Below are positions 33,429-42,881 of a stretch of DNA of 64,000 nucleotides, piece after piece (the stretch's first letter is position 1; every line of letters starts with the position of its first letter). The translations under genes and the position numbers were made by a program. Source of the stretch: Chloroflexota bacterium (lineage in GTDB: Bacteria > Chloroflexota > Anaerolineae > Anaerolineales > Villigracilaceae); NCBI GenBank assembly GCA_016213105.1, contig JACRBN010000021.1:30184-94183 (forward strand), written 5' to 3'. The notes beneath the pieces were generated by a model. It ran no database searches, was not told the origin of the DNA, and saw only the letters and a program-made list of their open reading frames with translations.

Positions 33429-34685
33429 ATGAGAATAACTCCGCTTGACCCTTGGATAAAACAAAAAACAAACGGCGTTGACCTTCAGTCTTGGCAATTG
33501 GCAAAGTTGAATGAGACTTTGGCATTGGCTCGCAGCAGGAGTCCGTTCTACAAAAAACATTTCGAGGGACTGCCCGAAACGCTCGAGTCTTTGGGTGACC
33601 TGCAGCAATTCCCTTTTACCACGGCGGAGGACATCCGCCAGAATCCGCTGCGATTTGTGTGCGTGTCGCAGGGCGACATCCAGCGGATTGTGACCCTGCA
33701 AACTTCGGGGACAACGGGAGAGCCCAAACGAATTTTCTTTACCGCTGACGACCAGGAGCTGACGATTGACTTCTTCGGCGTGGGCATGTCCACGCTGGTG
33801 GAGGCAGGCTGGCGGGTGTTGATTTTTCTGCCAGGGGAAACGCCTGGCAGCGTGGGCGATTTGCTGCGGATGGGATTGGAACGCAAAGGCGCTCATCCAA
33901 TTCTGTATGGGATGGTGAAAGACCCGTTCCATGCGCTGGATGTGATGGAGAAAGAAGGGGCGGATTGTCTTGTCGGGTCGCCGACTCAGATTTTGAGTTT
34001 AGCGCGAAGATGGAATCCAAAACATAAAGCACCGCGCACGATTCTGCTTTCGACGGATTATGTCCCTGCGGCGACTGTCTCTGTGCTGGAAAATACCTGG
34101 GGCTGCAAGGTCTTCAATCACTACGGCGCAACAGAGATGGGACTCGGCGGCGGCGTGGAATGTGAAGCTCATCGCGGATTTCATCTGCGTGAAGCGGATA
34201 TGTTCTTTGAAATTGTCAATCCCGAAACGGGCGAACCCGTCCCTGATGGAGAATATGGCGAGGTGGTCTTCACCACGCTGACACGGCGCGGGATGCCGCT
34301 TGTCCGCTATCGCATGGGCGATAGAAGCAGGTTCATCGTTGGGAAATGTCCATGCGGGACAAAGTTGCGGACGCTGGAAAAAGTCCGCGGGCGGTTTAGC
34401 GGATTTGTTTCGGTTGGAGATGAAATTCTGAAGTTGCCCGATTTCGACGAGGCATTGTTCCCCATTCCGGGGCTGCTCAATTTTTCGGTAACGGTGGCAG
34501 GCGAAGGGGCGGAGGCGTCCCTGCTCGTCGAAACGCAGATGCTCACCAGCGTGGATTCCACTGATTTAGTGGAGCAGGCGCTCGGGAGAGTTTCATCCAT
34601 AAAAACGATTGTGCGCTGCAACCATAATCCAAATGAAGTTGGAAATTTACTCAAACGAGTCATCAAGCGAGGCAACCATGCGTGA
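33429..34685 (+). CDS. Phenylacetate-CoA ligase-like adenylate-forming enzyme (DVU_1553-like)
   Basis: 418 residues of the acyl-adenylate family: the phosphate-binding loop is LQTSGTTGEPKRIFF, followed by FNHYGATEMGLGGG and VRYRMGDRSRF, as in PaaK-like ligases. The acid substrate is unknown; coupling with an aldehyde oxidoreductase could channel the acid product to a CoA ester. The start is uncertain: ATGs at 33414 and 33423 lie in or next to the repeat, and 33429 gives MRITPLDPWI without upstream repeat sequence. It overlaps XdhC by 8 bp. Confidence 0.85.
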   Translation: MRITPLDPWIKQKTNGVDLQSWQLAKLNETLALARSRSPFYKKHFEGLPETLESLGDLQQFPFTTAEDIRQNPLRFVCVSQGDIQRIVTLQTSGTTGEPKRIFFTADDQELTIDFFGVGMSTLVEAGWRVLIFLPGETPGSVGDLLRMGLERKGAHPILYGMVKDPFHALDVMEKEGADCLVGSPTQILSLARRWNPKHKAPRTILLSTDYVPAATVSVLENTWGCKVFNHYGATEMGLGGGVECEAHRGFHLREADMFFEIVNPETGEPVPDGEYGEVVFTTLTRRGMPLVRYRMGDRSRFIVGKCPCGTKLRTLEKVRGRFSGFVSVGDEILKLPDFDEALFPIPGLLNFSVTVAGEGAEASLLVETQMLTSVDSTDLVEQALGRVSSIKTIVRCNHNPNEVGNLLKRVIKRGNHA

Positions 34686-35778
34686 AGTATTTACAGAAGT
34701 CGAAGCCTGGCGCAAGGACGGGAAAGCGGTGGCGATTGCCACGAATGTCATGCGGGACGGAGCCTCGCTGCGCCCGCTGGGGGCCAAGATGGCGATGACC
34801 ACCCAACAAGACATCGCGGGTTCCGTGACAGGCGGTTGTATCGAAGGCGTGGTTTACGAGGAGGCGCAGGGTGTGCTGCAAACGGGCGAGCCGAAGCTGC
34901 TGCATTATGGCGTCGTCGGTGAGCAAAATCCGTGGGATGCGGGGCTGAGTTGCGGCAATTCGTTGGATGTTTTCGTCGAGACGTTGGATTCGCCCGCCTG
35001 GCAGGAGATTTACCCGGCGCTGAAAACCTGCCTGGAACTGGGACAGATGGCGGCGGTGGCAACGGTGATTTCCGGGCCGGGGCTGGGGAATAAGCTGATG
35101 CTCTGGCCGGACGGACGCAGGCTTGGAGACCTGGGAGATATTGGCCTTAACGCCCGGGCCGCGGCGTGGATGCGGAAACAAATGGCTGCTCAAGAAACGA
35201 CCTGGGCATCTTTCGATATGGCGGATGAAAAGGCAGTGGTTTTTGTGGATGTGTTTACGCCCGTGTCGCGCCTGGTGGTGATCGGCGCGGTGCATATTGC
35301 AATGCCCCTGGTGGAGCTGGCGAAGACGCTGGGCTTCAAGACGATTGTGATCGATCCGCGCACGGCGTTTGCGACGCGCGAACGTTTTCCGCAGGTGGAT
35401 GAGTTGATTACTGAATGGCCGTCCACCGCGCTGGAAAACCTGCGTCCGGATGAGGGCACGTATGTCGCGGCGATCAGCCATGACGAGAAATTGGATAACC
35501 CTGCGCTGGCGATAGCACTGAAGAGTCCGGCGCGCTATGTGGGCGTGCTGGGTACGCGGAAAAATATTGGAAAGCGGCTGGCGGCTTTGCGTGAAATGGG
35601 ATTGACCGAGAAGCAATTGGAACGCCTGCGCGCGCCAATCGGGACGAACATTGGGGCAATTCTGCCGGATGAAATTGCCCTGTCAGTTTTGGCCGAGATC
35701 GTGTCGGCGAAGCATGGGATGCAGAGAGTTGGCGAGTTGGCGACCGCGATACAGCCGCAATCCATAGTGAATCATTGA
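34678..35778 (+). CDS. xdhC: XdhC/CoxI-family molybdenum cofactor insertion protein
   Basis: 366 residues. The N-terminal XdhC/CoxI domain carries VAIATNVMRDGASLRPLGAKM and SVTGGCIEG; the C-terminal Rossmann-like domain has LVVIGAVHIAMPLVELAK and the terminal RAPIGTNIGAILPDEIALSVLAE. XdhC proteins bind sulfurated cytidylated cofactor and deliver it to xanthine-dehydrogenase-family enzymes, so this is the expected maturation factor for the Mop-type enzymes here. The cysteine in SVTGGCIEG is conserved in the family. Confidence 0.93.
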   Translation: MREVFTEVEAWRKDGKAVAIATNVMRDGASLRPLGAKMAMTTQQDIAGSVTGGCIEGVVYEEAQGVLQTGEPKLLHYGVVGEQNPWDAGLSCGNSLDVFVETLDSPAWQEIYPALKTCLELGQMAAVATVISGPGLGNKLMLWPDGRRLGDLGDIGLNARAAAWMRKQMAAQETTWASFDMADEKAVVFVDVFTPVSRLVVIGAVHIAMPLVELAKTLGFKTIVIDPRTAFATRERFPQVDELITEWPSTALENLRPDEGTYVAAISHDEKLDNPALAIALKSPARYVGVLGTRKNIGKRLAALREMGLTEKQLERLRAPIGTNIGAILPDEIALSVLAEIVSAKHGMQRVGELATAIQPQSIVNH

Positions 35779-35860
35779 TATTCCCGCTCATTCCAGCCGT
35801 CTTCAACCTTGATCGGTACTCCCCCGCTTCTCTCTACATCGTTCGCGGCTATATCCAAAC

Positions 35861-35889
35861 TTGCAAAATACAATCCATCACACTATACT
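35861..35889 (+). promoter_or_regulatory. Sigma70-like promoter of the PBP-like regulator
   Basis: TTGCAA (35861-35866), 17-bp spacer, TATACT (35884-35889). The predicted start of transcription falls on or next to the ATG at 35896, so the mRNA may be leaderless. Confidence 0.6.
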
Positions 35890-35895
35890 CAAAAC

Positions 35896-36993
35896 ATGGA
35901 ACAATCGCACCTATACCAACAGATCGTCGAATCCATCCGTGATGACATCCTTTCGGGCATCATCAAGCCTGGCGAGTCATTGCCGCCCATGCGCAAGATG
36001 ACCGAGACATGGAATTGCACCACCGGCACCATCATGCGCGCCTATCAGGAACTGGCGCACCAGGGCTTGATCATCAGCCACGTCGGCAAAGGCACAAAAG
36101 TGGTGGAGAACCAATCGGGTCAGAACCAATCCCCGCTGCGCAAGGCGACGTTGTTCAACCGCACCGAAGCCTTTCTGCTTGAAATTATCACGGCAGGGTA
36201 CACGCCCGATGAAATTGAACAATCACTGCGGACGGCGCTCGACCGCTGGAAAACTTTCTCATCCCCCCAGCAGGAAGCGTCTCCCATCAATGTTCTGCGT
36301 TTTATCGGAAGCCACGACCCGTCGCTGGCGATGATTGCCGCGCAGTATCACGAAGCCAATCCTGAACTGAGCCTGCATTTATCTTTCAGCGGAAGTTTGG
36401 GCGGACTGATCGCGCTGGCTGAAAAAAATGCTGAGATTGCAGGTTGTCATCTTTGGGATGAGGCCACCGACACATACAACGAGCCGTTTGTCCGCAAGTT
36501 GCTGCCGGGACAAAGAGTGGCCCTGCTCACGCTGGCGCACCGCCGCGTCGGGTTGATTTTTGCACCAGGAAATCCGCTTGGATTGAATGATCTGACAGAT
36601 TTGGCAAGGCCAGGCATCCGCTTCGTCAACCGTCAGCAGGGATCAGGCACGCGGGTCTGGCTGGATGCGCAACTCCAGCGCGTTGGCATCGACCCATCCA
36701 GCATCGCTGGTTATCAAGATGAAAAAATGACTCACTCTGAAGTGGCGCGCGCCGTCAGCAAGGGACAGGCGGAAGTGGGTTTGGCAGTCGAGACCGCCGC
36801 ACTATCGTTTGAACTTGGTTTCAACTTATTGACCACCGAACGCTACGACCTCGTCATCCCCGCCGACAAATGGGAATTGGAATCCGTTCAGGCACTCAAG
36901 CGCTGGCTGGATACACCCCATGCGAAAGCAGAGATCAATAATCTGGGGGGCTACGACACCAAAGAGACTGGCACGGTGACGTGGGTTTCCTGA
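35896..36993 (+). CDS. GntR-type regulator with PBP-like ligand domain
   Basis: 365 residues. The N-terminal GntR winged helix (IVESIRDDILSGIIKPGESLPP, then GTIMRAYQELAHQGLI) is joined to a periplasmic-binding-protein-like domain (about 130-360; LGIIFAPGNPLGLNDL is close to its RVGLIFAPGNPLGL and FVNRQQGSGTRVWLD). The FVNRQ.GSGTR signature is that of the PBP_like domain often found with molybdate regulators and molybdopterin genes. It may sense molybdate or tungstate and control this locus (inference). The start is set by MEQSHLYQQ and a promoter directly upstream. Confidence 0.88.
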   Translation: MEQSHLYQQIVESIRDDILSGIIKPGESLPPMRKMTETWNCTTGTIMRAYQELAHQGLIISHVGKGTKVVENQSGQNQSPLRKATLFNRTEAFLLEIITAGYTPDEIEQSLRTALDRWKTFSSPQQEASPINVLRFIGSHDPSLAMIAAQYHEANPELSLHLSFSGSLGGLIALAEKNAEIAGCHLWDEATDTYNEPFVRKLLPGQRVALLTLAHRRVGLIFAPGNPLGLNDLTDLARPGIRFVNRQQGSGTRVWLDAQLQRVGIDPSSIAGYQDEKMTHSEVARAVSKGQAEVGLAVETAALSFELGFNLLTTERYDLVIPADKWELESVQALKRWLDTPHAKAEINNLGGYDTKETGTVTWVS

Positions 36994-36999
36994 GATAAA

Positions 37000-37060
37000 G
37001 GAGTCCGCAAGTTCTACTTGCGGATGAATGACATGTCCAGAAGTAGAACTGCTGGACTCC
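37000..37060. terminator. Bidirectional hairpin between convergent genes
   Basis: Nested arms GGAGTCC (37000-37006) / GGACTCC (37054-37060) and GTTCTACTT (37011-37019) / AAGTAGAAC (37041-37049). A smaller stem CCGCAAG / CTTGCGG is contained on the left. It separates the regulator from the convergent zinc-ribbon gene and probably ends both transcripts. Confidence 0.6.
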
Positions 37061-37070
37061 CCCAATCGAA

Positions 37071-37265
37071 TTACTTATCTTCGAGTTGCATTTCGACTTC
37101 GGCAATGCGGCTCTTCGCCAGATCTTCGGGAATGTAAACTTCGCCGCATTCGGGGCATTTGAGAATATCCGCAGAGAAACTGTGTCCGAGGTAACTCAGG
37201 TACGTTTTGGTCGGAACCAATTCTTTCTGACACTTGTAGCAGATGACTGGCTTTTTTTCTGTCAT
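37071..37265 (-). CDS. Zinc-ribbon-like redox protein, copy 3
   Basis: 64 residues with CYKCQKEL and CPECGEVY pairs around KTYLSYLGHSFSADILK. It is homologous to the proteins at 30610-30822 and 42669-42881 but more diverged, matching the divergence of its flavoprotein neighbour. Last gene of the minus-strand cluster. Confidence 0.82.
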   Translation of the reverse strand: MTEKKPVICYKCQKELVPTKTYLSYLGHSFSADILKCPECGEVYIPEDLAKSRIAEVEMQLEDK

Positions 37266-37268
37266 GGA

Positions 37269-39506
37269 TTATTTCTCTTCTATGCTCATGCGGTGACTGT
37301 ACGCATTGAAGAGTTCAAAGCCGTTCTCCACGGGAGAGTATTCAGCCCAATAGGTCATGTTGCCGACTTGTAGATGCCCGATGAAATGTCCTGAGTTAGG
37401 GTTCAGTATTTTTTTACCGCTGTTTTCGCAATGCTCGATGACCGAAAGAATATCGGTTTCCAGAATCATTTCGTTGCTAATCTTTTGCCTGACTTCGGGA
37501 GCGGCGATTAAATGAATGGGGCGTTTTTCCATTTGAATTTCATCCTTCCAAAATTCACCTAGCGCCTGATTTTTTAGCGCGATGCGATTTTCCCTGCGCT
37601 GCGTCCAGGTGGGCGGTTTGCGGTTCGAGCCGTGCAAGCCGAAGACAATATCCAGCAGGTGATAGACAGGCTTTTGGGCTGACGCAAAATTATCGCGGCA
37701 GTTGACGCAATACGTGACGTACGGATTTTCATTTTGCGTAATCCTTGCCGAGACCACCTCACGAGCATAACGCGGATTGGTCGTGGAGACTTGTCCGCCC
37801 CAACTGCAACACGCGGCAAGTTTCCCTTCGAGCGGAAGCGGCTCGTGGATGAATCCCGCCTGCGCGACGATCTGGCGGACAGCCTGCTGCAATCCTTCCT
37901 CGTGCCTGCTGGAACATGGGTCAAAGACCGAGACGACTTCCCCGTCCCCAGGCTTGGACGGCGAAGCGCCCCAGTCTTGAATCAGGTTGTAGAGGAAAAC
38001 CCGCTCGACATCGGGCAGGTAACGCTCGAACATTTGGTTGCAGGTTGGGCAAGCGAGGACGGCGGTGGGCTTGCCAAGGGCAATCCACTGCTCGCGGATT
38101 TTGGCGATAACCTCGCCATGAAGTTTTTGGTCGCCAGCCCACTCGGCGGGAGCGCCGCAGCAGTTGAGGAAAAGCGCCGTGTCGGGCTGATGCAACAACA
38201 GCCAGCGATAACTCTCGGTCACATATTGTGGGTCAGACGCCCCAAGCTGACAGCCAGGGAAAAACATAAATTTGCTCTGGCTGTATCCGTTGGGCGTGCG
38301 GGATAAATGCGCGGCGTCGCTGTTGGTGAATTCCATGTCCCTCAGCCAGAAGTCGTGGAATGCCCAGGGCATGGCTCCCTTCTCGCGCATGATGCGATGG
38401 TTCTGGAGCAGGAGGTCGCCTACGTCAATGCCGACGGGGCAGACCTCGCCGCACAAGCCGCATTGATTGCATGTAGAGATGAGACGGGTCGCAAGCGTGC
38501 CGTTGCCATCCAGCGTGCCAGGATGGATGGTCACTTCAACTTCTTCTGCTATTCGTTTTGGAAATTTTTTGAAATACCGTATGAGGTCAGAATAGCGGAT
38601 GCAAGCGTCACAGGAACAACGCAGGCAGCGCTTCGCTTCGAGGATGGCTTCGTCTTGGGTGAAGGTGATTCCGTCTTGAGGTAAAACAGGTTTGGTAACG
38701 GTAATCAACTTTGGGTCGAGAGCCAGTTTGGTGCTGACCGTTTCAATCGGCTGGTTCATGCTGCCGACTTTGATGTAGCGTTCCATCGCGGCGGTGACGT
38801 TGAGTCCGTCCGCGATGGCGGTCATGCTGGTTCCGCCCATGAGCGAGCCGCCGAGGAAGACGCCCGCCCTGTTCGAGGCGAAGGCTCCGTTTGGGTCGCT
38901 GACCAGATCAAAGTTCGCTCCGCCCGCTCCCGTGGCGATGTAGATTGCGTCGAAGCTCAAGTCGTCGAGGCTTGTAATTTCCGTGTTCAGATGCAGTTCG
39001 TATTTTTCATACATGAACTGTCGTTCGAATTCCTTCAAAAAAATTTCGGGTGACAGCACATCCCAGAGATGTCCGCCGATTCGGTCGGAACGCTCGAAGA
39101 CGGTGACAGCATATTTTTTGGATGAAAAGCGCAGGGCGCAGGCAAGTCCGCTGACGCCCGCGCCGATGATGGCAACTTTTTTATTTTTGGTCGGGACGTT
39201 GTAGTTGTTGGGGTTTGGGTTGCGGGCATATTTCAGCGCGGCGGCTTCGAGCAGACGCAGGGAAATTGCGCCATCCGTTTCGCCTCGCGGACAAACCGCC
39301 TTGCACGGTTCGTCGCACAGGGCGGAGACGATGGCGGGAAACCCCACAGTGTTCAAGTAAAGCCGATATGCGGCATTAAACGCGCCGCGCTGCATTTTTT
39401 CGTTAAAGTCGCGCACATCCAGATGGAATGGACACGCGGCAGTGCAAAAGGCTGGCTCATGTTGAAGACAGTCTTTGATGTTTCCTTTTGCTTTTTCCAA
39501 AGTCAA
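37269..39506 (-). CDS. Flavin/Fe-S oxidoreductase with CCG domains, copy 3 (diverged)
   Basis: 745 residues with the same order of parts as copy 1: dicluster domain (CTAACPFHLDV, CDEPCKAVCP), FAD domain (VAIIGAGVSGLACALRF near 112), 4Fe-4S motifs, two CCG domains (PGCQLG, NCCGAP, CPTC, ACCSWGG, CVNC) and a C-terminal domain ending YSHRM. The first central Fe-S motif is CLRCSCDACIRYSD, lacking the last Cys found in copies 1 and 2. The start is a TTG (39506) with weak signals; a dispersed repeat lies 20 bp upstream and may have displaced the original start. Probable partner of the Mop-like enzyme at 39664. Confidence 0.85.
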   Translation of the reverse strand: MTLEKAKGNIKDCLQHEPAFCTAACPFHLDVRDFNEKMQRGAFNAAYRLYLNTVGFPAIVSALCDEPCKAVCPRGETDGAISLRLLEAAALKYARNPNPNNYNVPTKNKKVAIIGAGVSGLACALRFSSKKYAVTVFERSDRIGGHLWDVLSPEIFLKEFERQFMYEKYELHLNTEITSLDDLSFDAIYIATGAGGANFDLVSDPNGAFASNRAGVFLGGSLMGGTSMTAIADGLNVTAAMERYIKVGSMNQPIETVSTKLALDPKLITVTKPVLPQDGITFTQDEAILEAKRCLRCSCDACIRYSDLIRYFKKFPKRIAEEVEVTIHPGTLDGNGTLATRLISTCNQCGLCGEVCPVGIDVGDLLLQNHRIMREKGAMPWAFHDFWLRDMEFTNSDAAHLSRTPNGYSQSKFMFFPGCQLGASDPQYVTESYRWLLLHQPDTALFLNCCGAPAEWAGDQKLHGEVIAKIREQWIALGKPTAVLACPTCNQMFERYLPDVERVFLYNLIQDWGASPSKPGDGEVVSVFDPCSSRHEEGLQQAVRQIVAQAGFIHEPLPLEGKLAACCSWGGQVSTTNPRYAREVVSARITQNENPYVTYCVNCRDNFASAQKPVYHLLDIVFGLHGSNRKPPTWTQRRENRIALKNQALGEFWKDEIQMEKRPIHLIAAPEVRQKISNEMILETDILSVIEHCENSGKKILNPNSGHFIGHLQVGNMTYWAEYSPVENGFELFNAYSHRMSIEEK

Positions 39507-39526
39507 CTCACTTGATACATAGTTAT

Positions 39527-39648
39527 GTCATTGCGAGGGCGCTCGTGCTCTTTGCCCGACACTTGCGCCGCGCGCAGTGCGGTGAGCAATCTTCTGTGAT
39601 AGGGAGATTGCTTCGCCGCCCAAGTGCAGAGCGGCGGCTCGCAATGAC
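39527..39648. repeat. Dispersed palindromic repeat, second copy
   Basis: A 122-bp element with ends GTCATTGCGAG and CTCGCAATGAC and an internal GGGAGATTGCTTCG, related to 33330-33418. It fills most of the gap between the Mop-like gene and flavoprotein copy 3 and could form a strong hairpin in their transcript. Confidence 0.85.
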
Positions 39649-39663
39649 ATTGTGGACGGGCGT

Positions 39664-42585
39664 TTAGAAGAATCTCTCTGCGTCCGCGCCGCCAAGCGGG
39701 ATGAACAGGTCATCGCCGCCGAACGCGACGGGATTCGCCTTGATATTCTCCAATTCGTCGTACAGGTCGGAGCCGAGGAAGTATTTCTTGGGCGGCTGAA
39801 CTTTTCCGCCTTGCGCAATGATGTCCAAGCCAGCCTTGACCTTTTCCTTGGTGGCGGGCATTTCGTAGATGCGGACGCCGCAGGCATTGTTGATGGCGTT
39901 CAGCACCGCCACATGTCCCGAAGATTGGAATGCCTCGGAAGCGCCCGATGAACCGAACGGACCAGCCACATCGGGATTTTCGAGATGAATGACGGTGATA
40001 TCGTCGGGGATGTCCTTGATGTAGGGCACGCCGCTGTTGGCTATGTTGGTGTTCTTCTTGACATCGTCATAGTTCTCGCTGAGCGCAAAGCCGATGCTAT
40101 GGGAGATGCCACCGTACGCCTGACCGTTGACCGCGTCGATGTTGCCGACCTTGCCAACTTCGTCCACGCAGGTGAAGCGGATGACGCGGGTCTTGCCGGT
40201 CTTCGTATCCACTTCCACTTCCGCCAGGTTCAGGATATAGGTATAGGCGGGATGCGGGTCGCCGATGCCGGTGTTCGGGTCGAGGCGGCAGAGTCCCTTT
40301 AGCACGGCGGTCAGATATTGACCTTCGTATTTCGTGGGGATGCCTTCCTTGACCATCTCGTCGTAGGTGCGGTACGTGCCATCCGCCTTGAGCATGGCTT
40401 TCATGAGCTTCTCCGCTGCGTTGATGGTCGCGCCACCGTTCATGAAGTGCGAGCGGCTGCCGGCGGACATGCCGCTGTCGGCGCAGAGTTTAGTATCGCT
40501 CTGGACAAGGCGGATGCGGTCGGGAGTCACGCCCATTGGTTTGAGCGCTTCGAGAGTCACCATCAACGAGCCGATGTCGCCACCCTGACCCATTTCCTGC
40601 CAGGTGTCGTATTTGACGATGATGTCGCCGGGGATGAGTTCAAGGTGGACGGTGGCTTTGTCGGTGGGGCCTTCCGAGACGTTGAAACCGCCCCAAGCCA
40701 GACCGACGCCGCGGCGCACTTCGGGCGTGTCCTTTTCCTTGGCTTCCTTGACCGCCCGTTCATAGTGGGGGCGCATTTTCTCCATGATTTCTTCCATCGG
40801 GTACTGGCGGAAGGGATAGCTGTTGATGTTGGTGTCGCCTTGACGGGCGATGTTGCGCCAGCGGAATTCGAACGGGTCGATGCCGGCTTTCTCCGCCAGC
40901 ATGTCCATCAGCGCCTCGCTCATGGTGTAGGCTTGAGGGGAGCCGTAGCTGCGATACGCCACGCCCAGGTTGTGATTCGTGTTCGCAATGCGCGTGAGAC
41001 CGGCTACATTCGGCACCTTATAGGGGAAGAAGGCAAAGCGCACCTGCTTGGTCATGAGGTCGTCACCGCCCCACGAGTAGGCGCCGTGATCCATGCCGAA
41101 GTCAAACTCGACCGCCGTGATCTTGCCGTCCTTGTCACAGGCGGCGCGTCCATTGGAGTGGCTCGGGCAGCGCTTGCCGGTGAAGTGCATGAACTCCTCG
41201 TAGGTCATGGAGAGGGCGCAGGGCATCTTTGTCACCACAGTGGCAGCCCCGGCTAGGGCGACGTCACCTGCGTTGGTAGACCAGCCAAAACTTCCGCCCG
41301 TGGGATTCACGATGATGCGGGTCTTACTCTTGGGGATGCCAAGAGAATTGCCAAGGCGTCCAAGGGAGGAGTAGACGCCCTGTGATTTGCACTGGATTGT
41401 TAGGTTGTCGTCTTCATCAAAGTAGGCTTGAAGCGTTACACCTTCGATGGAGAGATGCGGCTCACGCGTGGAGTAGAAACTGCCTTCCACGCTGTAGGCA
41501 GATTCATCGATCATCTCCGCCACTTTGGACGGTTCTTCCAATCCCACGCCCTTCACGACGGGCTGCATGGAGAAAATGTTGGGCGTATCTTCATGGATGC
41601 GCATGGCGTCGGGTACGACGGCGTCCAGATAGTTGAGGTATTCCGGCAGCCGTTCGATCTCGACCTTGACCTTGGCGGCGGCGGCGCGGGCGTGATCCTT
41701 TGTATCGGCAACTGCCAGAGCCACAACGTCACCCCAGCGGTAAATCTTGTCTTCCATCAAAACCTGGCGGCTGGGTACCATGACCGTAGTCCGCTCGTGG
41801 AAGTGGGCTTCCACAAAGAGATTCGATCCGCCTGCGGCTTTGAGGTCTTTGTAGGTGATGATCTTCACCACGCCGGGCATTTTCTCGGCTTCGCTGAAGT
41901 CGATGTTCAAAATCCTGGCATGATGTGCAATCCTCGGCTGGACGATTGCCACGTGCAGGGCTTCGGCGGGCATTTTGAGTTCCTGATCGTCGCCGTAGTC
42001 CGCGAGACCGCAGACTTTCGCTAGCGCCGTCGGGCGGGTAACTGGTTTGCCGTAGAATTCGCCGTCGGCAGGGTTCTTGAAGGAAATATCTTCGATGGTG
42101 GCTTCGCCGCGCATGACCTTCGCCGCAGCCATGACCGCGTCCACGATTTGCTTATAGCCTGTACAGCGACAGACGTTGAGATGCTTCTGGAACCAGTCGC
42201 GGGCTTCTTCGCGGGTGGGATTGGGATTTGCCAGTAACATGGCATAGGTCGAGACGATGAAGCCTGGGGTGCAGAATCCGCACTGCACCGCGCCGAGATT
42301 CATGAAGGCAACTTGAATCGGGTGCAGGCTGGTGGGCGTGCCAATGCCTTCGATGGTCACCACCTTGCTATATTCTGGAATCTTGGCGACTTTTTGGAGA
42401 CAGGAGCGGACGAGTTTGTCGTTCAGGATGAGCGAGCAGGAGCCGCAGACGCCATCGTCACAGCCGACCTTCGTGCCAGTCAAACCAAGTCGTCGCAGGA
42501 CATCCGCGAGGGTGTCCTTTTCGGGATTGCACATGAACATGCGGTTTACGCCGTTGATGTTCAGCCACATCTTTCTTAGTTTCAT
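39664..42585 (-). CDS. Divergent Mop-type molybdenum hydroxylase 3
   Basis: 973 residues. The 2Fe-2S ligands are conserved (CDDGVCGSCSLIL...SC, then CGFCTPGF and CRCTGYK). The Mo domains are clearly Mop-like but altered at the active site: GGSFGWSTN in place of GGTFGYKFS, YRSYGSPQ in place of FRAYGSPQ, and GASEAF in place of GVGELP; the putative catalytic Glu is kept. A tail of about 60 residues (from GGKVQPPKKYFLG) is absent from the other two copies. It probably acts on a different substrate. AAGGAG precedes the ATG. Its electron partner is likely flavoprotein copy 3. Confidence 0.9.
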   Translation of the reverse strand: MKLRKMWLNINGVNRMFMCNPEKDTLADVLRRLGLTGTKVGCDDGVCGSCSLILNDKLVRSCLQKVAKIPEYSKVVTIEGIGTPTSLHPIQVAFMNLGAVQCGFCTPGFIVSTYAMLLANPNPTREEARDWFQKHLNVCRCTGYKQIVDAVMAAAKVMRGEATIEDISFKNPADGEFYGKPVTRPTALAKVCGLADYGDDQELKMPAEALHVAIVQPRIAHHARILNIDFSEAEKMPGVVKIITYKDLKAAGGSNLFVEAHFHERTTVMVPSRQVLMEDKIYRWGDVVALAVADTKDHARAAAAKVKVEIERLPEYLNYLDAVVPDAMRIHEDTPNIFSMQPVVKGVGLEEPSKVAEMIDESAYSVEGSFYSTREPHLSIEGVTLQAYFDEDDNLTIQCKSQGVYSSLGRLGNSLGIPKSKTRIIVNPTGGSFGWSTNAGDVALAGAATVVTKMPCALSMTYEEFMHFTGKRCPSHSNGRAACDKDGKITAVEFDFGMDHGAYSWGGDDLMTKQVRFAFFPYKVPNVAGLTRIANTNHNLGVAYRSYGSPQAYTMSEALMDMLAEKAGIDPFEFRWRNIARQGDTNINSYPFRQYPMEEIMEKMRPHYERAVKEAKEKDTPEVRRGVGLAWGGFNVSEGPTDKATVHLELIPGDIIVKYDTWQEMGQGGDIGSLMVTLEALKPMGVTPDRIRLVQSDTKLCADSGMSAGSRSHFMNGGATINAAEKLMKAMLKADGTYRTYDEMVKEGIPTKYEGQYLTAVLKGLCRLDPNTGIGDPHPAYTYILNLAEVEVDTKTGKTRVIRFTCVDEVGKVGNIDAVNGQAYGGISHSIGFALSENYDDVKKNTNIANSGVPYIKDIPDDITVIHLENPDVAGPFGSSGASEAFQSSGHVAVLNAINNACGVRIYEMPATKEKVKAGLDIIAQGGKVQPPKKYFLGSDLYDELENIKANPVAFGGDDLFIPLGGADAERFF

Positions 42586-42668
42586 AATTTCTCCTTTTGT
42601 TTTGATATTTCACAATCAACCGCTTTGGGCGGTAAAACTACAATTTCTTTTTTCGTACATCGGTTGTG

Positions 42669-42881
42669 TCATTTATCCTCCAACGCCTTTTCGACTTCAG
42701 CCATTTTGCCGAGCGCCATTTCTTCGGGAATCAGAACCAGCCCGCAGTTGGGGCATTTGAGCAAATCGACGGGGAAGGAGTTGCCGAGGTAGGAGATATC
42801 CACCTTGCCTAATTGCATGGGGACGTTGCAGTCGGCGCAGACCCAGCCTTCGTATTTGGTGGGGTCAAAGTATTGGGTCAT
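42669..42881 (-). CDS. Zinc-ribbon-like redox protein, copy 2
   Basis: 70 residues, highly similar to the protein at 30610-30822 (CADCNVPM and CPNCGLVL around KVDISYLGNSFPVDLLK, shared C-terminus MAEVEKALEDK). The start at 42881 overlaps the flavoprotein gene by 4 bp, as in copy 1; longer in-frame extensions are rejected for this reason. Confidence 0.87.
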   Translation of the reverse strand: MTQYFDPTKYEGWVCADCNVPMQLGKVDISYLGNSFPVDLLKCPNCGLVLIPEEMALGKMAEVEKALEDK

